From contig NZ_QSFA01000013.1 of assembly GCF_003467125.1 (NCBI RefSeq), positions 1-64,000 of the forward strand: DNA of 64,000 bases. Direction: 5' to 3'. Shown in pieces: positions 16,180 to 25,792 of this stretch. Numbering within the stretch: position 1 is the stretch's first letter; every line of letters starts with the position of its first letter. Position numbers and translations under genes: made by a program. Origin of the DNA: Megasphaera sp. AM44-1BH (GTDB taxonomy: Bacteria; Bacillota; Negativicutes; Veillonellales; Megasphaeraceae). The notes under the pieces were generated by a model, which saw only the letters and a list, made by a program, of their open reading frames with translations, did no database searches and was not told the origin of the DNA.

Positions 16180-18171
16180 ATGGAAAAGCGATGGCGTATA
16201 CAGCATACAGAGGACACCTGTATGAAGAATCTGGCTGATGGAGTCGGTATTTCCTCCATATTGGCACAGGTTTTATGTAATCGTGGCATAACGACAACAG
16301 AAGAAGCTAAGCATTATCTTTTTGATGGAATGGATGATCTGTACGACCCGTTCCTGATGAAGGGCATGAAAAAGGCGGTAGAACGTATCAGCCGTGCTAT
16401 TGATGAACAGGAAAAGATTGTCATTTACGGTGATTATGATGTCGATGGCATCACCTCGACGGCGTTAGTGTATTCTGTTCTGCGCGACCTGGGCAGTCAT
16501 CCTTCTTTTTATATTCCTGAACGGCAGAGCGAAGGATACGGGCTCAATGCTGATGCTCTGCGTGTATTGCAGAAGGAAGGAACGTATGTCCTTATTACTG
16601 TAGACTGTGGCATTTCATCGCATGATCTGATTGAACAATTCAATCGATCCATGGATATTATCGTAACGGACCACCATACGCCGCCACCACTGATTCCTGA
16701 TGCCTGTGCTGTCATTAATCCAAAGCAGGAAGGGTGTCCCTATCCTTTCAAGGACTTAGCTGGTGCCGGGGTTGCGTTTAAGTTGTGCCAGGCACTCTGG
16801 CAGGAACGAAATGGAGAATCCCTTCCCGGTTATGTGGAACTCTGTGCGCTGGGAACGATTGCTGATTTAGTACCCTTGCGGGGAGAAAACCGTATTCTTG
16901 TAAAAGAAGGCCTGAAGCGGATGAAAGAAGGCCTGAATACGGGGGTACAGGCGCTGCTTACCAGTTCCGGCCTGACGCCGGAAACGATTACGGCAGGCCG
17001 TATTGCCTTTACGGCGGCACCGCGGCTCAATGCAGCGGGACGTATCAGCCACGCGACAAGGGGTGTAGAAGTATTACTGGAGAGCGATGCGGAAAAGGCG
17101 GGTATCCTGGCAGATGAATTATCCGAATTGAATAAGGAACGACAGGATATTGAACACACCATCGCTGAGCAGGCTGTTGCCCAGATAGAGAGTAAAGGGC
17201 AAGGCCAGGATGGCGTGCTGGTTGCCTTTGGGAGAAACTGGCATGCCGGAGTCATAGGTATCGCTGCGTCGCGTCTGGTGGAAACGTTTTACCGGCCATC
17301 TCTTGTCATCAGTATCCATGATGATATTGGCAAAGGATCATGCCGCAGCATTCCTGGCTTCAACATGTATGAAGCCCTGCAGTCAGCCGATGATCTGCTG
17401 ATACAGTATGGCGGTCATACGATGGCGGCCGGCTTTTCCATCGAAGCAGATAAGATAGAGGCATTCCGCCAGCGACTGTTATCCTATGCGGCTGCACATA
17501 TGACGAAGGAATCGTATATTCCAGAAATCGTTATTGATAATGTGCTGCAGGCCGGTGATATCAGTCTGGAACTGGTCAACGAACTGGGCGCTTTGGAGCC
17601 GTATGGTATGGGAAATAGCCGCCCTGTGTTTGCCATAAAAGAAGCTGTCCTTTCTGAATGCCGGCCTATTGGCAAAAATAAACAGCATCTGCGCCTTTCC
17701 GTAGAAACAGGAAACAAGAAACGCCTGGGAGCTGTAGGGTGGTCTATGGCTTCCTATTGTGCAAACTTACTGGAAGGGGACAAGGCAGATCTGGCATTTA
17801 CCCTGGAAGTCAATGAATATAACGGGAGAGTTTCTCCTCAGATGGTGCTGCAGGATATTCATTGCCTGCCGCAGGCTGTCCATCTTGACCGCAAGGTTAT
17901 GGTAGATATATATATGGCACTTAAGCACTGCATCCCCGAACAGGGACTTCCTGTCTGGCAGGCACGGCAGCGTCTTATCAGTGCCGTTCATTCCGCTTAC
18001 GGGGCGCATACTGCCTGTGCCGCTATGTTAGTCTTACGGGAAATAGGAGTTCTCGATGTCAGAGAATTACCGGACGGGCCCGCGTATTATTTCCCTGCTC
18101 TTACAGGAAAGATGCATCTGGAAGCATCTTCTACCTATGAAAAGTATTATCGGGCGGAAGGGGGAAGATAA
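16180..18171 (+). CDS. recJ: Single-stranded-DNA-specific 5'-3' exonuclease RecJ
   Basis: RecJ degrades single-stranded DNA 5' to 3' in recombination and mismatch repair. The 663-aa protein carries the DHH phosphoesterase motifs GDYDVDGITST (about residue 84), the DHHTPP block and the DHHA1 domain (GRNWHAGVIGIAASRL), then a C-terminal OB-like part. I choose ATG 16180 because the preceding in-frame TTG codons lack context; no clear ribosome-binding site is present here either. It heads a nine-gene run: its TAA is followed directly by the rel ATG. A direct repeat touches the start. Confidence 0.93.
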   Translation: MEKRWRIQHTEDTCMKNLADGVGISSILAQVLCNRGITTTEEAKHYLFDGMDDLYDPFLMKGMKKAVERISRAIDEQEKIVIYGDYDVDGITSTALVYSVLRDLGSHPSFYIPERQSEGYGLNADALRVLQKEGTYVLITVDCGISSHDLIEQFNRSMDIIVTDHHTPPPLIPDACAVINPKQEGCPYPFKDLAGAGVAFKLCQALWQERNGESLPGYVELCALGTIADLVPLRGENRILVKEGLKRMKEGLNTGVQALLTSSGLTPETITAGRIAFTAAPRLNAAGRISHATRGVEVLLESDAEKAGILADELSELNKERQDIEHTIAEQAVAQIESKGQGQDGVLVAFGRNWHAGVIGIAASRLVETFYRPSLVISIHDDIGKGSCRSIPGFNMYEALQSADDLLIQYGGHTMAAGFSIEADKIEAFRQRLLSYAAAHMTKESYIPEIVIDNVLQAGDISLELVNELGALEPYGMGNSRPVFAIKEAVLSECRPIGKNKQHLRLSVETGNKKRLGAVGWSMASYCANLLEGDKADLAFTLEVNEYNGRVSPQMVLQDIHCLPQAVHLDRKVMVDIYMALKHCIPEQGLPVWQARQRLISAVHSAYGAHTACAAMLVLREIGVLDVRELPDGPAYYFPALTGKMHLEASSTYEKYYRAEGGR

Positions 18172-20370
18172 ATGGAATTTGCAAAACCGGAAAAAGAATT
18201 CCAACGGTTATTGGATACGATTCACAGTTATCAGCCGAAAAATACCTGTGAAGATGTAAAAAAAGCCTATGCCATTGCAAATGAGGCTCATAAAGATCAG
18301 CACCGGGTCAGTGGTGAACCGTATATTATCCACCCGCTGGCAGTGGCGCAGATACTGGCAGAAATGAAAATCGATACGACGACCATTACGGCTTCACTTC
18401 TTCATGATGTAGTGGAAGACACGGCTCTGACGCTGGATGATATCAAAGCTCAGTTCGGCAAGGAAGTCGCATTTCTGGTCGATGGCGTAACGAAACTGAG
18501 CCGGCTTGATTATCGTACAAAAGAAGACCAGCAGCTCAACAGCATGCGTAAAATGTTCCTGGCTATGGCAAAAGATGTCCGCGTCGTCGTCATAAAACTG
18601 GCAGACCGGCTTCATAATATGAGGACGCTCCGCTACATGAGAAGCGACAAACAGAAGCGGATTGCCCAGGAAACACTGGAAATATTTGCCCCTCTGGCGC
18701 ATCGCCTGGGCATATTCAACATCAAGTGGGAACTGGAAGATTTGTCTTTCCGTTACCTTGAACCGGATAAGTATTATGATCTTGTCGATCAGATGAAACA
18801 GAAACGCCACGTGCGGGAAGAAATTGTCAATGAAGCCATTGAAGTGCTGCGCAAGGCGCTAGAAGAATCACACATAAAATTTGAAATCAATGGCCGGCCC
18901 AAACATTTTTACAGCATTTATAAAAAAATGAAAAAAGATAACCGGGACCTCAGTCAGGTATACGACCTATATGCCATCCGTGTCATTGTCGATACGGTCC
19001 AGGACTGCTATGGTGTCCTCGGCATCGTGCACAGTCTGTGGAAGCCGCTGCCATATCGTTTCAAAGATTACATTGCCATGCCGAAACCCAATAATTACCA
19101 GTCTTTGCATACGACGGTCATCGGGACCCGCGGGCAGCCTGTGGAAATACAGATACGTACATGGGAGATGCATCGCGTAGCCGAATACGGTGTCGCTGCA
19201 CACTGGCGGTACAAGGAAGGCAATGCCAATGCCGGAAAGAATGAATTTGATGAAAAAATGGGGTGGTTGCGCAATCTTCTGGAATGGCAGGATACGAGTA
19301 ATCCCAAAGAATTTGTCAATGCCCTGAAACTCGACGCATTTTCTGATGAAGTCTTTGTCTTCTCTCCGCGGGGTGATGTCATCGACCTTCCCCAGGGATC
19401 GATTCCCATTGATTTTGCTTACCGCATTCATACGGAAGTCGGCCATCATTGTGTGGGGGCCAAGATTAATGGCAAAATCGTACCGCTCGATTATGAACTC
19501 AAAAACGGTGATATTGTCGAAATCATCACGTCCAAAACAGGGAAACCCAGCCTGGACTGGCTGAAAATCGTTGGCAGTTCGGAAAGCCGCTCGAAAATAC
19601 GCAGCTGGTTTAAAAAGGAAAACCGGGAAGAAAATATCCTGAAAGGCTCGGATGCACTGGAACGGGAATGCAAACGTCTGGGGCATGACTGGAAGGAACT
19701 GAATAAGACCAGCCGCCTGGCCCGCGTAGCCAAACAGATGAATGCCGGATCGGAAGACGACCTGCTGGCTGCTGTCGGCTATGGAGGATTTGCCGTCAAT
19801 ACAGTCCTTATTAAGCTTCTGGAACTGCATAAGAAAGACGTGCAGAAAGAAGAAAAGGATCACCTGGCTGTTCTCGATAAGCTGAAAACCCATAAGCCGT
19901 CCAAAAGTGGCGGATCGGGTATCCTGGTCAAGGGAGAGTCGGGACTTATGGTACGGCTGGCAAAATGCTGCAGTCCTGTACCGGGCGACCCGATTATCGG
20001 CTTTATCACGCGGGGACGCGGCGTATCGGTACATCGTGCGGACTGTCCGAATGTAACGCATAACCAGAATGATCTGGACCGTCTCATCGATGTCGAATGG
20101 GATTATGACGGACAGGAAAAATTTGATGTACATATTGAAGTCACGGCATATGACCGTACCGGGGGCATTGCGGAAATCATGGCAGCCCTGGCAGAAATGA
20201 AGGTATCTATTACGAGTATGAATGCCCGTGTGAACGATACGAAAACGGTTACGCTGCACATGGGGCTGAGCATCAAAGACCTGGCCCAGCTGGAATTTAT
20301 TTCAACAAAAATACGCCGCTTGAAGGATGTATATTCTGTAGAGCGCTTTACAGGAGGAAGCAGTCAGTGA
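18172..20370 (+). CDS. rel: Bifunctional (p)ppGpp synthetase/hydrolase Rel
   Basis: This 732-aa long RSH enzyme makes and degrades the alarmone (p)ppGpp in the stringent response. Domains in order are the HD hydrolase (LLHDVVEDT, about residues 80-90), the synthetase (RFKDYIAMPKPNNYQSLHTT), TGS (VFVFSPRGDVIDLP), a zinc-finger/helical region (LAKCCSPVPGD) and the C-terminal ACT domain (TAYDRTGGIAEIMAAL). The RFKD motif fits bifunctional Rel/SpoT enzymes rather than synthetase-only RelA. ATG 18172 directly follows the recJ stop, and its stop overlaps the dtd GTG, so translation is probably coupled. Confidence 0.95.
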   Translation: MEFAKPEKEFQRLLDTIHSYQPKNTCEDVKKAYAIANEAHKDQHRVSGEPYIIHPLAVAQILAEMKIDTTTITASLLHDVVEDTALTLDDIKAQFGKEVAFLVDGVTKLSRLDYRTKEDQQLNSMRKMFLAMAKDVRVVVIKLADRLHNMRTLRYMRSDKQKRIAQETLEIFAPLAHRLGIFNIKWELEDLSFRYLEPDKYYDLVDQMKQKRHVREEIVNEAIEVLRKALEESHIKFEINGRPKHFYSIYKKMKKDNRDLSQVYDLYAIRVIVDTVQDCYGVLGIVHSLWKPLPYRFKDYIAMPKPNNYQSLHTTVIGTRGQPVEIQIRTWEMHRVAEYGVAAHWRYKEGNANAGKNEFDEKMGWLRNLLEWQDTSNPKEFVNALKLDAFSDEVFVFSPRGDVIDLPQGSIPIDFAYRIHTEVGHHCVGAKINGKIVPLDYELKNGDIVEIITSKTGKPSLDWLKIVGSSESRSKIRSWFKKENREENILKGSDALERECKRLGHDWKELNKTSRLARVAKQMNAGSEDDLLAAVGYGGFAVNTVLIKLLELHKKDVQKEEKDHLAVLDKLKTHKPSKSGGSGILVKGESGLMVRLAKCCSPVPGDPIIGFITRGRGVSVHRADCPNVTHNQNDLDRLIDVEWDYDGQEKFDVHIEVTAYDRTGGIAEIMAALAEMKVSITSMNARVNDTKTVTLHMGLSIKDLAQLEFISTKIRRLKDVYSVERFTGGSSQ

Positions 20371-20816
20371 GAGCTGTCGTACAACGCACAAACTATGCCT
20401 ATGTTACATCGGAAGGAAAGGAAAGCGGCCGCACCGGTCCGGGCCTCATGGTCCTTTTAGGGGTAAGCCGCGATGATACAGAGGCTGATGCACAATATAT
20501 GGCAGATAAAATCTGTCATCTCCGGATTTTTGAGGATGAAGGAGGTAAACTGAACCGGTCATTGCTGGATATAAGCGGTGAAATGCTCGTCGTTTCCCAG
20601 TTTACGCTGTATGGCGATGTCCGCCATGGCCGCCGTCCGGGGTTTACGGAAGCGGCAGCGCCAGACCAGGCCAATGGCCTGTATGAACAATTTGTCGCTC
20701 TCGTACGACAAATGGGAATTCACACGGAAACGGGTGTTTTCCGTACGGAAATGGTCGTTACGCTGGCCAATGACGGGCCCGTCACGATTTTGGTAGATAG
20801 TAAAAAAACATTTTAG
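20367..20816 (+). CDS. dtd: D-aminoacyl-tRNA deacylase
   Basis: Dtd hydrolyses D-aminoacyl-tRNA (and Gly-tRNA(Ala)) to proofread chirality. The 149-aa length is typical, and both signature loops are present: SQFTLYGD (the SQFTLxA motif with Gly) and NDGPVTILV (the NxGPVT motif). It starts at GTG 20367 with a 4-nt GTGA overlap with rel, the order commonly seen in Firmicutes (rel-dtd-MBL hydrolase). Confidence 0.95.
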   Translation: MRAVVQRTNYAYVTSEGKESGRTGPGLMVLLGVSRDDTEADAQYMADKICHLRIFEDEGGKLNRSLLDISGEMLVVSQFTLYGDVRHGRRPGFTEAAAPDQANGLYEQFVALVRQMGIHTETGVFRTEMVVTLANDGPVTILVDSKKTF

Positions 20817-20828
20817 GAGGCTGTGCGT

Positions 20829-21464
20829 ATGGCAATGAAATATATATCCCTTGTGTTAGGCCCTATAGAAACGAATTGCTACATCGTATACGATGATAAG
20901 ACAAGAGATGCCATGGTAGTAGACCCTGCGTGGGATTATGAACAGATACATAAAAAACTGGAAACAAACAACCTTACGCTGAAACTGATATTTCTGACCC
21001 ATGGTCATGCCGACCATATCGGGGCGTTGCAGGAACTGCGCCAGCGTGAAAATGTTCCTGTATATGTAGGAGCCGGTGATGCCAGTCTGATTTCGAATTC
21101 GAAAAATAATTTGTCCATGTTTATGGGCCGGCCTATTGAATGTACGTCACCGGACTGCATTGTTCATGACGGAGATGAAATTCATCTGGGGAGCCTGACT
21201 TTCCACGTACTGGAAACGCCGGGGCATACGCCCGGAGGACTGAGCCTGTACGGGGAAGGCGTCGTCTTTTCCGGAGATACGCTGTTTTTGTATTCTGTAG
21301 GACGGACTGATCTTTATGGCGGGTCTATGGCAGAATTACTTACGAGCCTGAAAACAAAACTTATGACACTGCCAGATGTTACGGTTGTGCTTCCCGGCCA
21401 CGGCCCGGCTACCCAGATTGGCCGGGAGCGTCAGAATAATCCCTACCTTGATGGGGGCTGGTAA
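20829..21464 (+). CDS. MBL-fold metallo-hydrolase (glyoxalase II-like)
   Basis: This 211-aa beta-lactamase-fold hydrolase binds two metals through THGHADHIG (HxHxDH, about residues 57-65), the downstream His in ETPGHTPG, the Asp in FSGDTLF and the final His in LPGHGPAT. Members placed after rel-dtd are usually annotated as hydroxyacylglutathione hydrolase-like; the true substrate is unknown. I start at ATG 20829 because AGGAGG (20816-20821 region) is well spaced for it, rather than at the in-frame GTG 6 nt upstream. Confidence 0.88.
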   Translation: MAMKYISLVLGPIETNCYIVYDDKTRDAMVVDPAWDYEQIHKKLETNNLTLKLIFLTHGHADHIGALQELRQRENVPVYVGAGDASLISNSKNNLSMFMGRPIECTSPDCIVHDGDEIHLGSLTFHVLETPGHTPGGLSLYGEGVVFSGDTLFLYSVGRTDLYGGSMAELLTSLKTKLMTLPDVTVVLPGHGPATQIGRERQNNPYLDGGW

Positions 21465-21466
21465 TT

Positions 21467-22546
21467 ATGTCCATGTATAAAGAGTCACAATTCTGGCTGC
21501 GGGTCGTACTGGCCGTGCTGGCCACTATCCTGTTTTTTTCTGTACACAACGTGTACTGGCCAGTGATTGTGTCTCTGATCATTACGTTCATCCTGATTCC
21601 GGTCCGGGATCTGGTTCAAAAAGGATTGTCGCGGCTGACAAAGCGGAATATACCAATTGACATATCCATCATCATCTCTTTTGCTATCCTGATTTTTGTA
21701 CTGTCCGTACTGACCAACATCATCCTCCGCCCTCTGGTAGAGCAGGTGAATCTGCTGGCAGTCAATTTCAATACTTTGTGGGATAAGAGCGTGGCTATTA
21801 TCATGCAGATTGAAAATGAACAGACCCAGTTTTATATTCCCGATCAGGTAAAAAGTGTCATCAACGATGCCTTTACAAAAGTGGGAAATTATGGGGTAGA
21901 AGGAATCAGCAATTTCGTCAAATCCCTGTTTGCCATTGCCGGTACGGTCGTGCAGTTCTTCGTGGTTCCGATTATTACTTTCTATTTTATGAAAGACGGC
22001 GGCCGGATGGTACGTTCGTTTATCTGCCTGTATCCGGTAGAGTACCGCCTGCAGCTCGACGTGCTGTTTAATGAAATACAGCATGTACTGAGTTCCTATA
22101 TCCGTGGCCAGCTGACCATGAGCTGTATTATAGCGACGCTTACCTTTTGCGGCATGTGGATCATGGGGGTTCCCTATCCTATGGTCATCGGCTTGTTGGC
22201 AGCTGTGACGGAATGGATACCTATCGTGGGTCCTATCGTAGGGGCGATTCCGGCGATTCTCCTCGGTGCGACAGTCAGTCTGCCTCTGGCGGTAAAAGTG
22301 CTGATTTTTTATATCGTCATTCAACAGATTGATAGTCATATTATTATGCCTCAGGTCATGGGGGCAGTCATCAGTCTGCACCCCGTGGTGATTATTATTG
22401 CACTGCTCATAGGCGGTACGCTGTTTGGTATCGCCGGTATGGTCCTGACCGTTCCCGTTACGGCAGTGCTTCAGATTTTATGCAGACATTTGTGGTTTTA
22501 CAATACTTATAAGACAAAGGCGATGAATACCTATGGAAAGAACTAA
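21467..22546 (+). CDS. AI-2E-family transporter (PerM/YdbO-like)
   Basis: This 359-aa polytopic inner-membrane protein belongs to the AI-2 exporter superfamily. N-terminal helices include VVLAVLATILFFSV and ISIIISFAILIFVL, there is a large central loop (about residues 110-150), and C-terminal helices carry PYPMVIGLLAAVTEWIPIVGP and QIDSHIIMPQVMGAVISLHP, a family signature. Substrates vary (autoinducer-2, ions), so transport specificity is not assigned. It starts 2 nt after the MBL gene, and its 3' end overlaps fur by 14 nt. Confidence 0.85.
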   Translation: MSMYKESQFWLRVVLAVLATILFFSVHNVYWPVIVSLIITFILIPVRDLVQKGLSRLTKRNIPIDISIIISFAILIFVLSVLTNIILRPLVEQVNLLAVNFNTLWDKSVAIIMQIENEQTQFYIPDQVKSVINDAFTKVGNYGVEGISNFVKSLFAIAGTVVQFFVVPIITFYFMKDGGRMVRSFICLYPVEYRLQLDVLFNEIQHVLSSYIRGQLTMSCIIATLTFCGMWIMGVPYPMVIGLLAAVTEWIPIVGPIVGAIPAILLGATVSLPLAVKVLIFYIVIQQIDSHIIMPQVMGAVISLHPVVIIIALLIGGTLFGIAGMVLTVPVTAVLQILCRHLWFYNTYKTKAMNTYGKN

Positions 22547-23063
22547 AGAACAATTGATGGATCTCATGATGAAACGGATGAAAGAACAAATCAAGAATAA
22601 GAAATACAAAATGACTTCACAGAGACAAGTCGTACTGCGGGCCTTCGTAGAAAGTGATTCCCGTCATCTCAGTGCCGATGATGTCTTTGAAATCGTAAAG
22701 AAACAGGCTCCGGAAATCGGACTGGCGACGGTATATCGTACGCTGGATCTGTTTACAGAAATGGATCTCCTGAAGAAGCTTGATTTTGATGATGGCTGCA
22801 GCCGGTATGAATTGAATGATCACGATGAAGAAGGCCATTATCATCATCATTTAATCTGCCTGGGATGTGGTAAAGTATGGGAATGCAAGGATGATTTGCT
22901 GGAAACACTGGAAACCATCCTGCAGAAACAGTTCCATTTCCAGACGGTAGATCATCAGCTCAAAGTATATGGGTATTGTGAAGACTGCCAGAAGAAACGG
23001 GCTGCTGCGGCGCAAAAAGAAGCGGAAGAAGCAGAAAAAGCAACAGAAACGACGGCACAATGA
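22533..23063 (+). CDS. fur: Fur-family metalloregulator
   Basis: This 176-aa repressor probably senses iron. The winged helix includes KMTSQRQVVLRAF and IGLATVYRTLDLF (the recognition helix). The metal/dimerisation half has the His-rich HYHHHLICLGCGKVWEC and the CxxC pair CEDC for structural zinc. An Ala/Glu-rich tail of about 25 residues is added. It is embedded in the housekeeping run, overlapping the permease gene (14 nt) and hemZ (ATGA, 4 nt). Coupling Fur to a heme gene is biologically sensible. PerR or Zur activity cannot be excluded from sequence alone. Confidence 0.85.
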   Translation: MERTKEQLMDLMMKRMKEQIKNKKYKMTSQRQVVLRAFVESDSRHLSADDVFEIVKKQAPEIGLATVYRTLDLFTEMDLLKKLDFDDGCSRYELNDHDEEGHYHHHLICLGCGKVWECKDDLLETLETILQKQFHFQTVDHQLKVYGYCEDCQKKRAAAAQKEAEEAEKATETTAQ

Positions 23064-24520
23064 TTCCCAATCTGCAGGCATATCAGTATGACGGGCCGGA
23101 AGAATTTCATGCTGTTGTCGGACAGATCATGGCCTATCTCGGCTATGCCGGAGGCCATGAACCGCTGCCCGTCGGGGCCCAAATCGTGTTGCGGAATGTG
23201 GCAGGCCGGTATATATTAGAAGGATGGTTTGGCTGTGACGAAAAGCGGTGGCATTCGGCAGCCTCTTTATGGAACGATGCTGAGCCCGGGCAGGTCATAA
23301 AAAATCTGATCCTGCACTGGCATCAGCGCTGTTACGGTACACCCGTCAGCCGTTGGGGCACATTGACCGGAGTCAGGCCTACCAAGCTGGTGCACCATCT
23401 GCGGGATCAGGAACGTGATGAGAACAAAATTATGGACATACTGGTATCCCGGTACCACGTCCAACCGGATACGGCACGATATCTCATAACCATGACCGGG
23501 CTGCAGCGTCCGTATATCGAGCGTCCGGATCATGAGGCTGCTCTCTACATAGGCATACCGTATTGTCCCAGCCACTGTCTGTACTGCTCCTTCCCATCCC
23601 GCCTGTCAGGGTCTGAGTCACCGTCTTTTATGGACCAGTTTATTGTGTCGGTAGTCCGGGATATCCAGGATATTGCTGCCTTATGCCGGCAATATGATAT
23701 ACAGATCCGTTCTGTATATATCGGTGGCGGTACGCCTACGTGTCTGCCCATAGCCGGACAGGAGACAATTTTGCAGGCTGTAGCCGGGAATTTCAGGGAG
23801 ATTGAGGAATGGACAGTCGAGGCAGGACGGCCCGATACGGCAGGTGAAGAGGTCCTGGCGCTGCTGCGTCGATATGGCGTCAACCGTATCAGTGTCAATC
23901 CGCAGACTATGCAGCAGCGTCTCCTGGATCTCCTGGGGCGCCGGCATCGGGTCGAAGATGTGTTTGACATGTTTTCCCGCTGCCGGAAAATGGGCTTTTC
24001 TGTCATCAATATGGATTTCATAGCAGGACTTCCGGAACAGACTCAGGCGGATATGCAGGAAAATATGGAAATTGTTTGCCAACTGCACCCGGAAAATGTT
24101 ACAATTCATACGTTAGCATTAAAGAAAAGGGCACCTCTATTTCATCATCCGCTGCGTCAGCAGATTCCTCCGGCCCGGGAAGTATCCAGCATGTTGCAAT
24201 CCTGTGAGGATGTACTGAAGGATCATGGATATATACCCTACTACATGTATCGTCAGAAATATATGGCAGGCAGTTTCGCCAATGTAGGGTATGCACAGCG
24301 CGGTACTATCAGCCGGTACAATATCCAGATGATGGAAGAAAGACAGACTATCCTGTCAGCCGGACCGGGAAGTACGACGAAATTCCTGTCCCGCGACGGG
24401 CACAGTCTGAAAAAAATATATATGCCCAAAGATCCTGAGGCGTATGTGCAGGCACTGTCTGAAAGAATCCGGCAGCGCCGGCATTTATGTGCTATGATAT
24501 ATGGAGGAGACGATACGTAA
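23060..24520 (+). CDS. hemZ: HemZ/HemN-like radical SAM coproporphyrinogen III dehydrogenase
   Basis: This 486-aa protein matches the HemZ branch of oxygen-independent coproporphyrinogen oxidases. A non-catalytic N-terminal domain of about 150 residues precedes the radical SAM core with GIPYCPSHCLYCSFPS (CxxxCxxC) and the glycine-rich YIGGGTPT. It is involved in anaerobic heme synthesis or, in some members, heme transfer; I cannot separate these. The start ATG overlaps the fur stop, and the stop overlaps the hisS ATG (TAATG). Confidence 0.85.
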   Translation: MIPNLQAYQYDGPEEFHAVVGQIMAYLGYAGGHEPLPVGAQIVLRNVAGRYILEGWFGCDEKRWHSAASLWNDAEPGQVIKNLILHWHQRCYGTPVSRWGTLTGVRPTKLVHHLRDQERDENKIMDILVSRYHVQPDTARYLITMTGLQRPYIERPDHEAALYIGIPYCPSHCLYCSFPSRLSGSESPSFMDQFIVSVVRDIQDIAALCRQYDIQIRSVYIGGGTPTCLPIAGQETILQAVAGNFREIEEWTVEAGRPDTAGEEVLALLRRYGVNRISVNPQTMQQRLLDLLGRRHRVEDVFDMFSRCRKMGFSVINMDFIAGLPEQTQADMQENMEIVCQLHPENVTIHTLALKKRAPLFHHPLRQQIPPAREVSSMLQSCEDVLKDHGYIPYYMYRQKYMAGSFANVGYAQRGTISRYNIQMMEERQTILSAGPGSTTKFLSRDGHSLKKIYMPKDPEAYVQALSERIRQRRHLCAMIYGGDDT

Positions 24521-25785
24521 TGGCAATTACTGCACCAAGAGGTACGCAGGATTTCCTGCCGGAACAGACGGCAGACTGGCAGATACTGGAAGCAAAGATA
24601 CGCCAGATCTGTTCGCTTTATGGGTTCGGTGAAATCCGCACGCCTATGTTTGAAAGCACAGAATTGTTTTTGCGCGGCATCGGTGAAACGACGGATGTCG
24701 TGACGAAAGAAATGTATACGTTTAATGACCGTGGCGGCCGCAGCATGACACTGAGACCGGAAAATACGGCTTCTGTTGTACGGGCTTTTCTGGAACATAA
24801 GCTGTATGGCGAACAGAAAGTCCACAAATTTTATTATATGGGTCCCATGTTCCGCCATGACCGCCCGCAGGCCGGACGGTACCGCCAGTTTACCCAGTTC
24901 GGGGTAGAAGAAATCGGATCGAAAGATCCCGCTGTTGATGCGGAAATCATTGCCATGGCGTTCCAGTTATTCCGTGAACTGGGCCTTACGGATCTTGTCC
25001 TGCACCTGAATTCCGTCGGGTGTCCCAAATGCCGGCCCGTATACCGTCAGAAACTGCTGGATTTCTTTGCTGATAAACGGGACCAGCTCTGTGAAGACTG
25101 CAATGAACGGTTGGAAAAAAATCCACTCCGCGTGCTGGACTGCAAGGAAGATGGCGAAAAAATGATGCAGATGGGCGTCCCTCTCATTACGGATAATCTC
25201 TGTGATGACTGCAAAGACCATTTCCAGAAAGTTCAGTCTTATCTGACCAGCATCGGGATCCCCTTTGAGTTGGATCCACGCCTGGTCCGGGGGCTTGATT
25301 ATTATACGAATACAGCTTTTGAAATCATGTACGCTCCTCTGGGAGCCCAGAGTACCGTTTGCGGAGGCGGGCGGTATGATGGTCTCATAGAAGAAGTAGG
25401 CGGCCCTTCGACTCCGGGAATCGGATTTGCCATCGGGATGGAACGTCTGCTTTTGACGTTGAAAGAACAGGGACTGCTGCCACCAGTAGAAAAGAAACAA
25501 CCGGTATTTATCGTAGCCCTGGGGGATGAAGCCAGAGCAAAGGCATTCTGCATCCAGCAGGAACTGCGTGCCAGGGGCCTGTATGCAGAAATCGACCTTA
25601 TGGGACGCAGCATGAAAGGACAGATGAAATCCGCCAATAAGATGGATGCAGATTATACCGTCATTATCGGTGAAGACGAACTGGCCAGTCAGACGGCACA
25701 GGTCCGGAATATGGCCACTAAAGAACAGATCAGCGTTCCCTTAGATGGGATTGTTGCATATATGGAAACACATAAGAAGGGATGA
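24520..25785 (+). CDS. hisS: Histidyl-tRNA synthetase
   Basis: This 421-aa class II synthetase charges tRNA(His). Motif 1 is near the N-terminus (APRGTQDFLPE). Motif 2 lies around MFRHDRPQAGRYRQFTQFG, the HisA signature around LVRGLDYYTNTAFE, and motif 3 is GIGFAIGMERLL; the C-terminal anticodon-binding domain follows. I start at ATG 24520 (MAITAPRG), preceded by GGAGG, rather than at an upstream in-frame ATG inside hemZ. The order hisS-aspS is conserved in Firmicutes. Confidence 0.95.
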   Translation: MAITAPRGTQDFLPEQTADWQILEAKIRQICSLYGFGEIRTPMFESTELFLRGIGETTDVVTKEMYTFNDRGGRSMTLRPENTASVVRAFLEHKLYGEQKVHKFYYMGPMFRHDRPQAGRYRQFTQFGVEEIGSKDPAVDAEIIAMAFQLFRELGLTDLVLHLNSVGCPKCRPVYRQKLLDFFADKRDQLCEDCNERLEKNPLRVLDCKEDGEKMMQMGVPLITDNLCDDCKDHFQKVQSYLTSIGIPFELDPRLVRGLDYYTNTAFEIMYAPLGAQSTVCGGGRYDGLIEEVGGPSTPGIGFAIGMERLLLTLKEQGLLPPVEKKQPVFIVALGDEARAKAFCIQQELRARGLYAEIDLMGRSMKGQMKSANKMDADYTVIIGEDELASQTAQVRNMATKEQISVPLDGIVAYMETHKKG

Positions 25786-25792
25786 GTTACTA

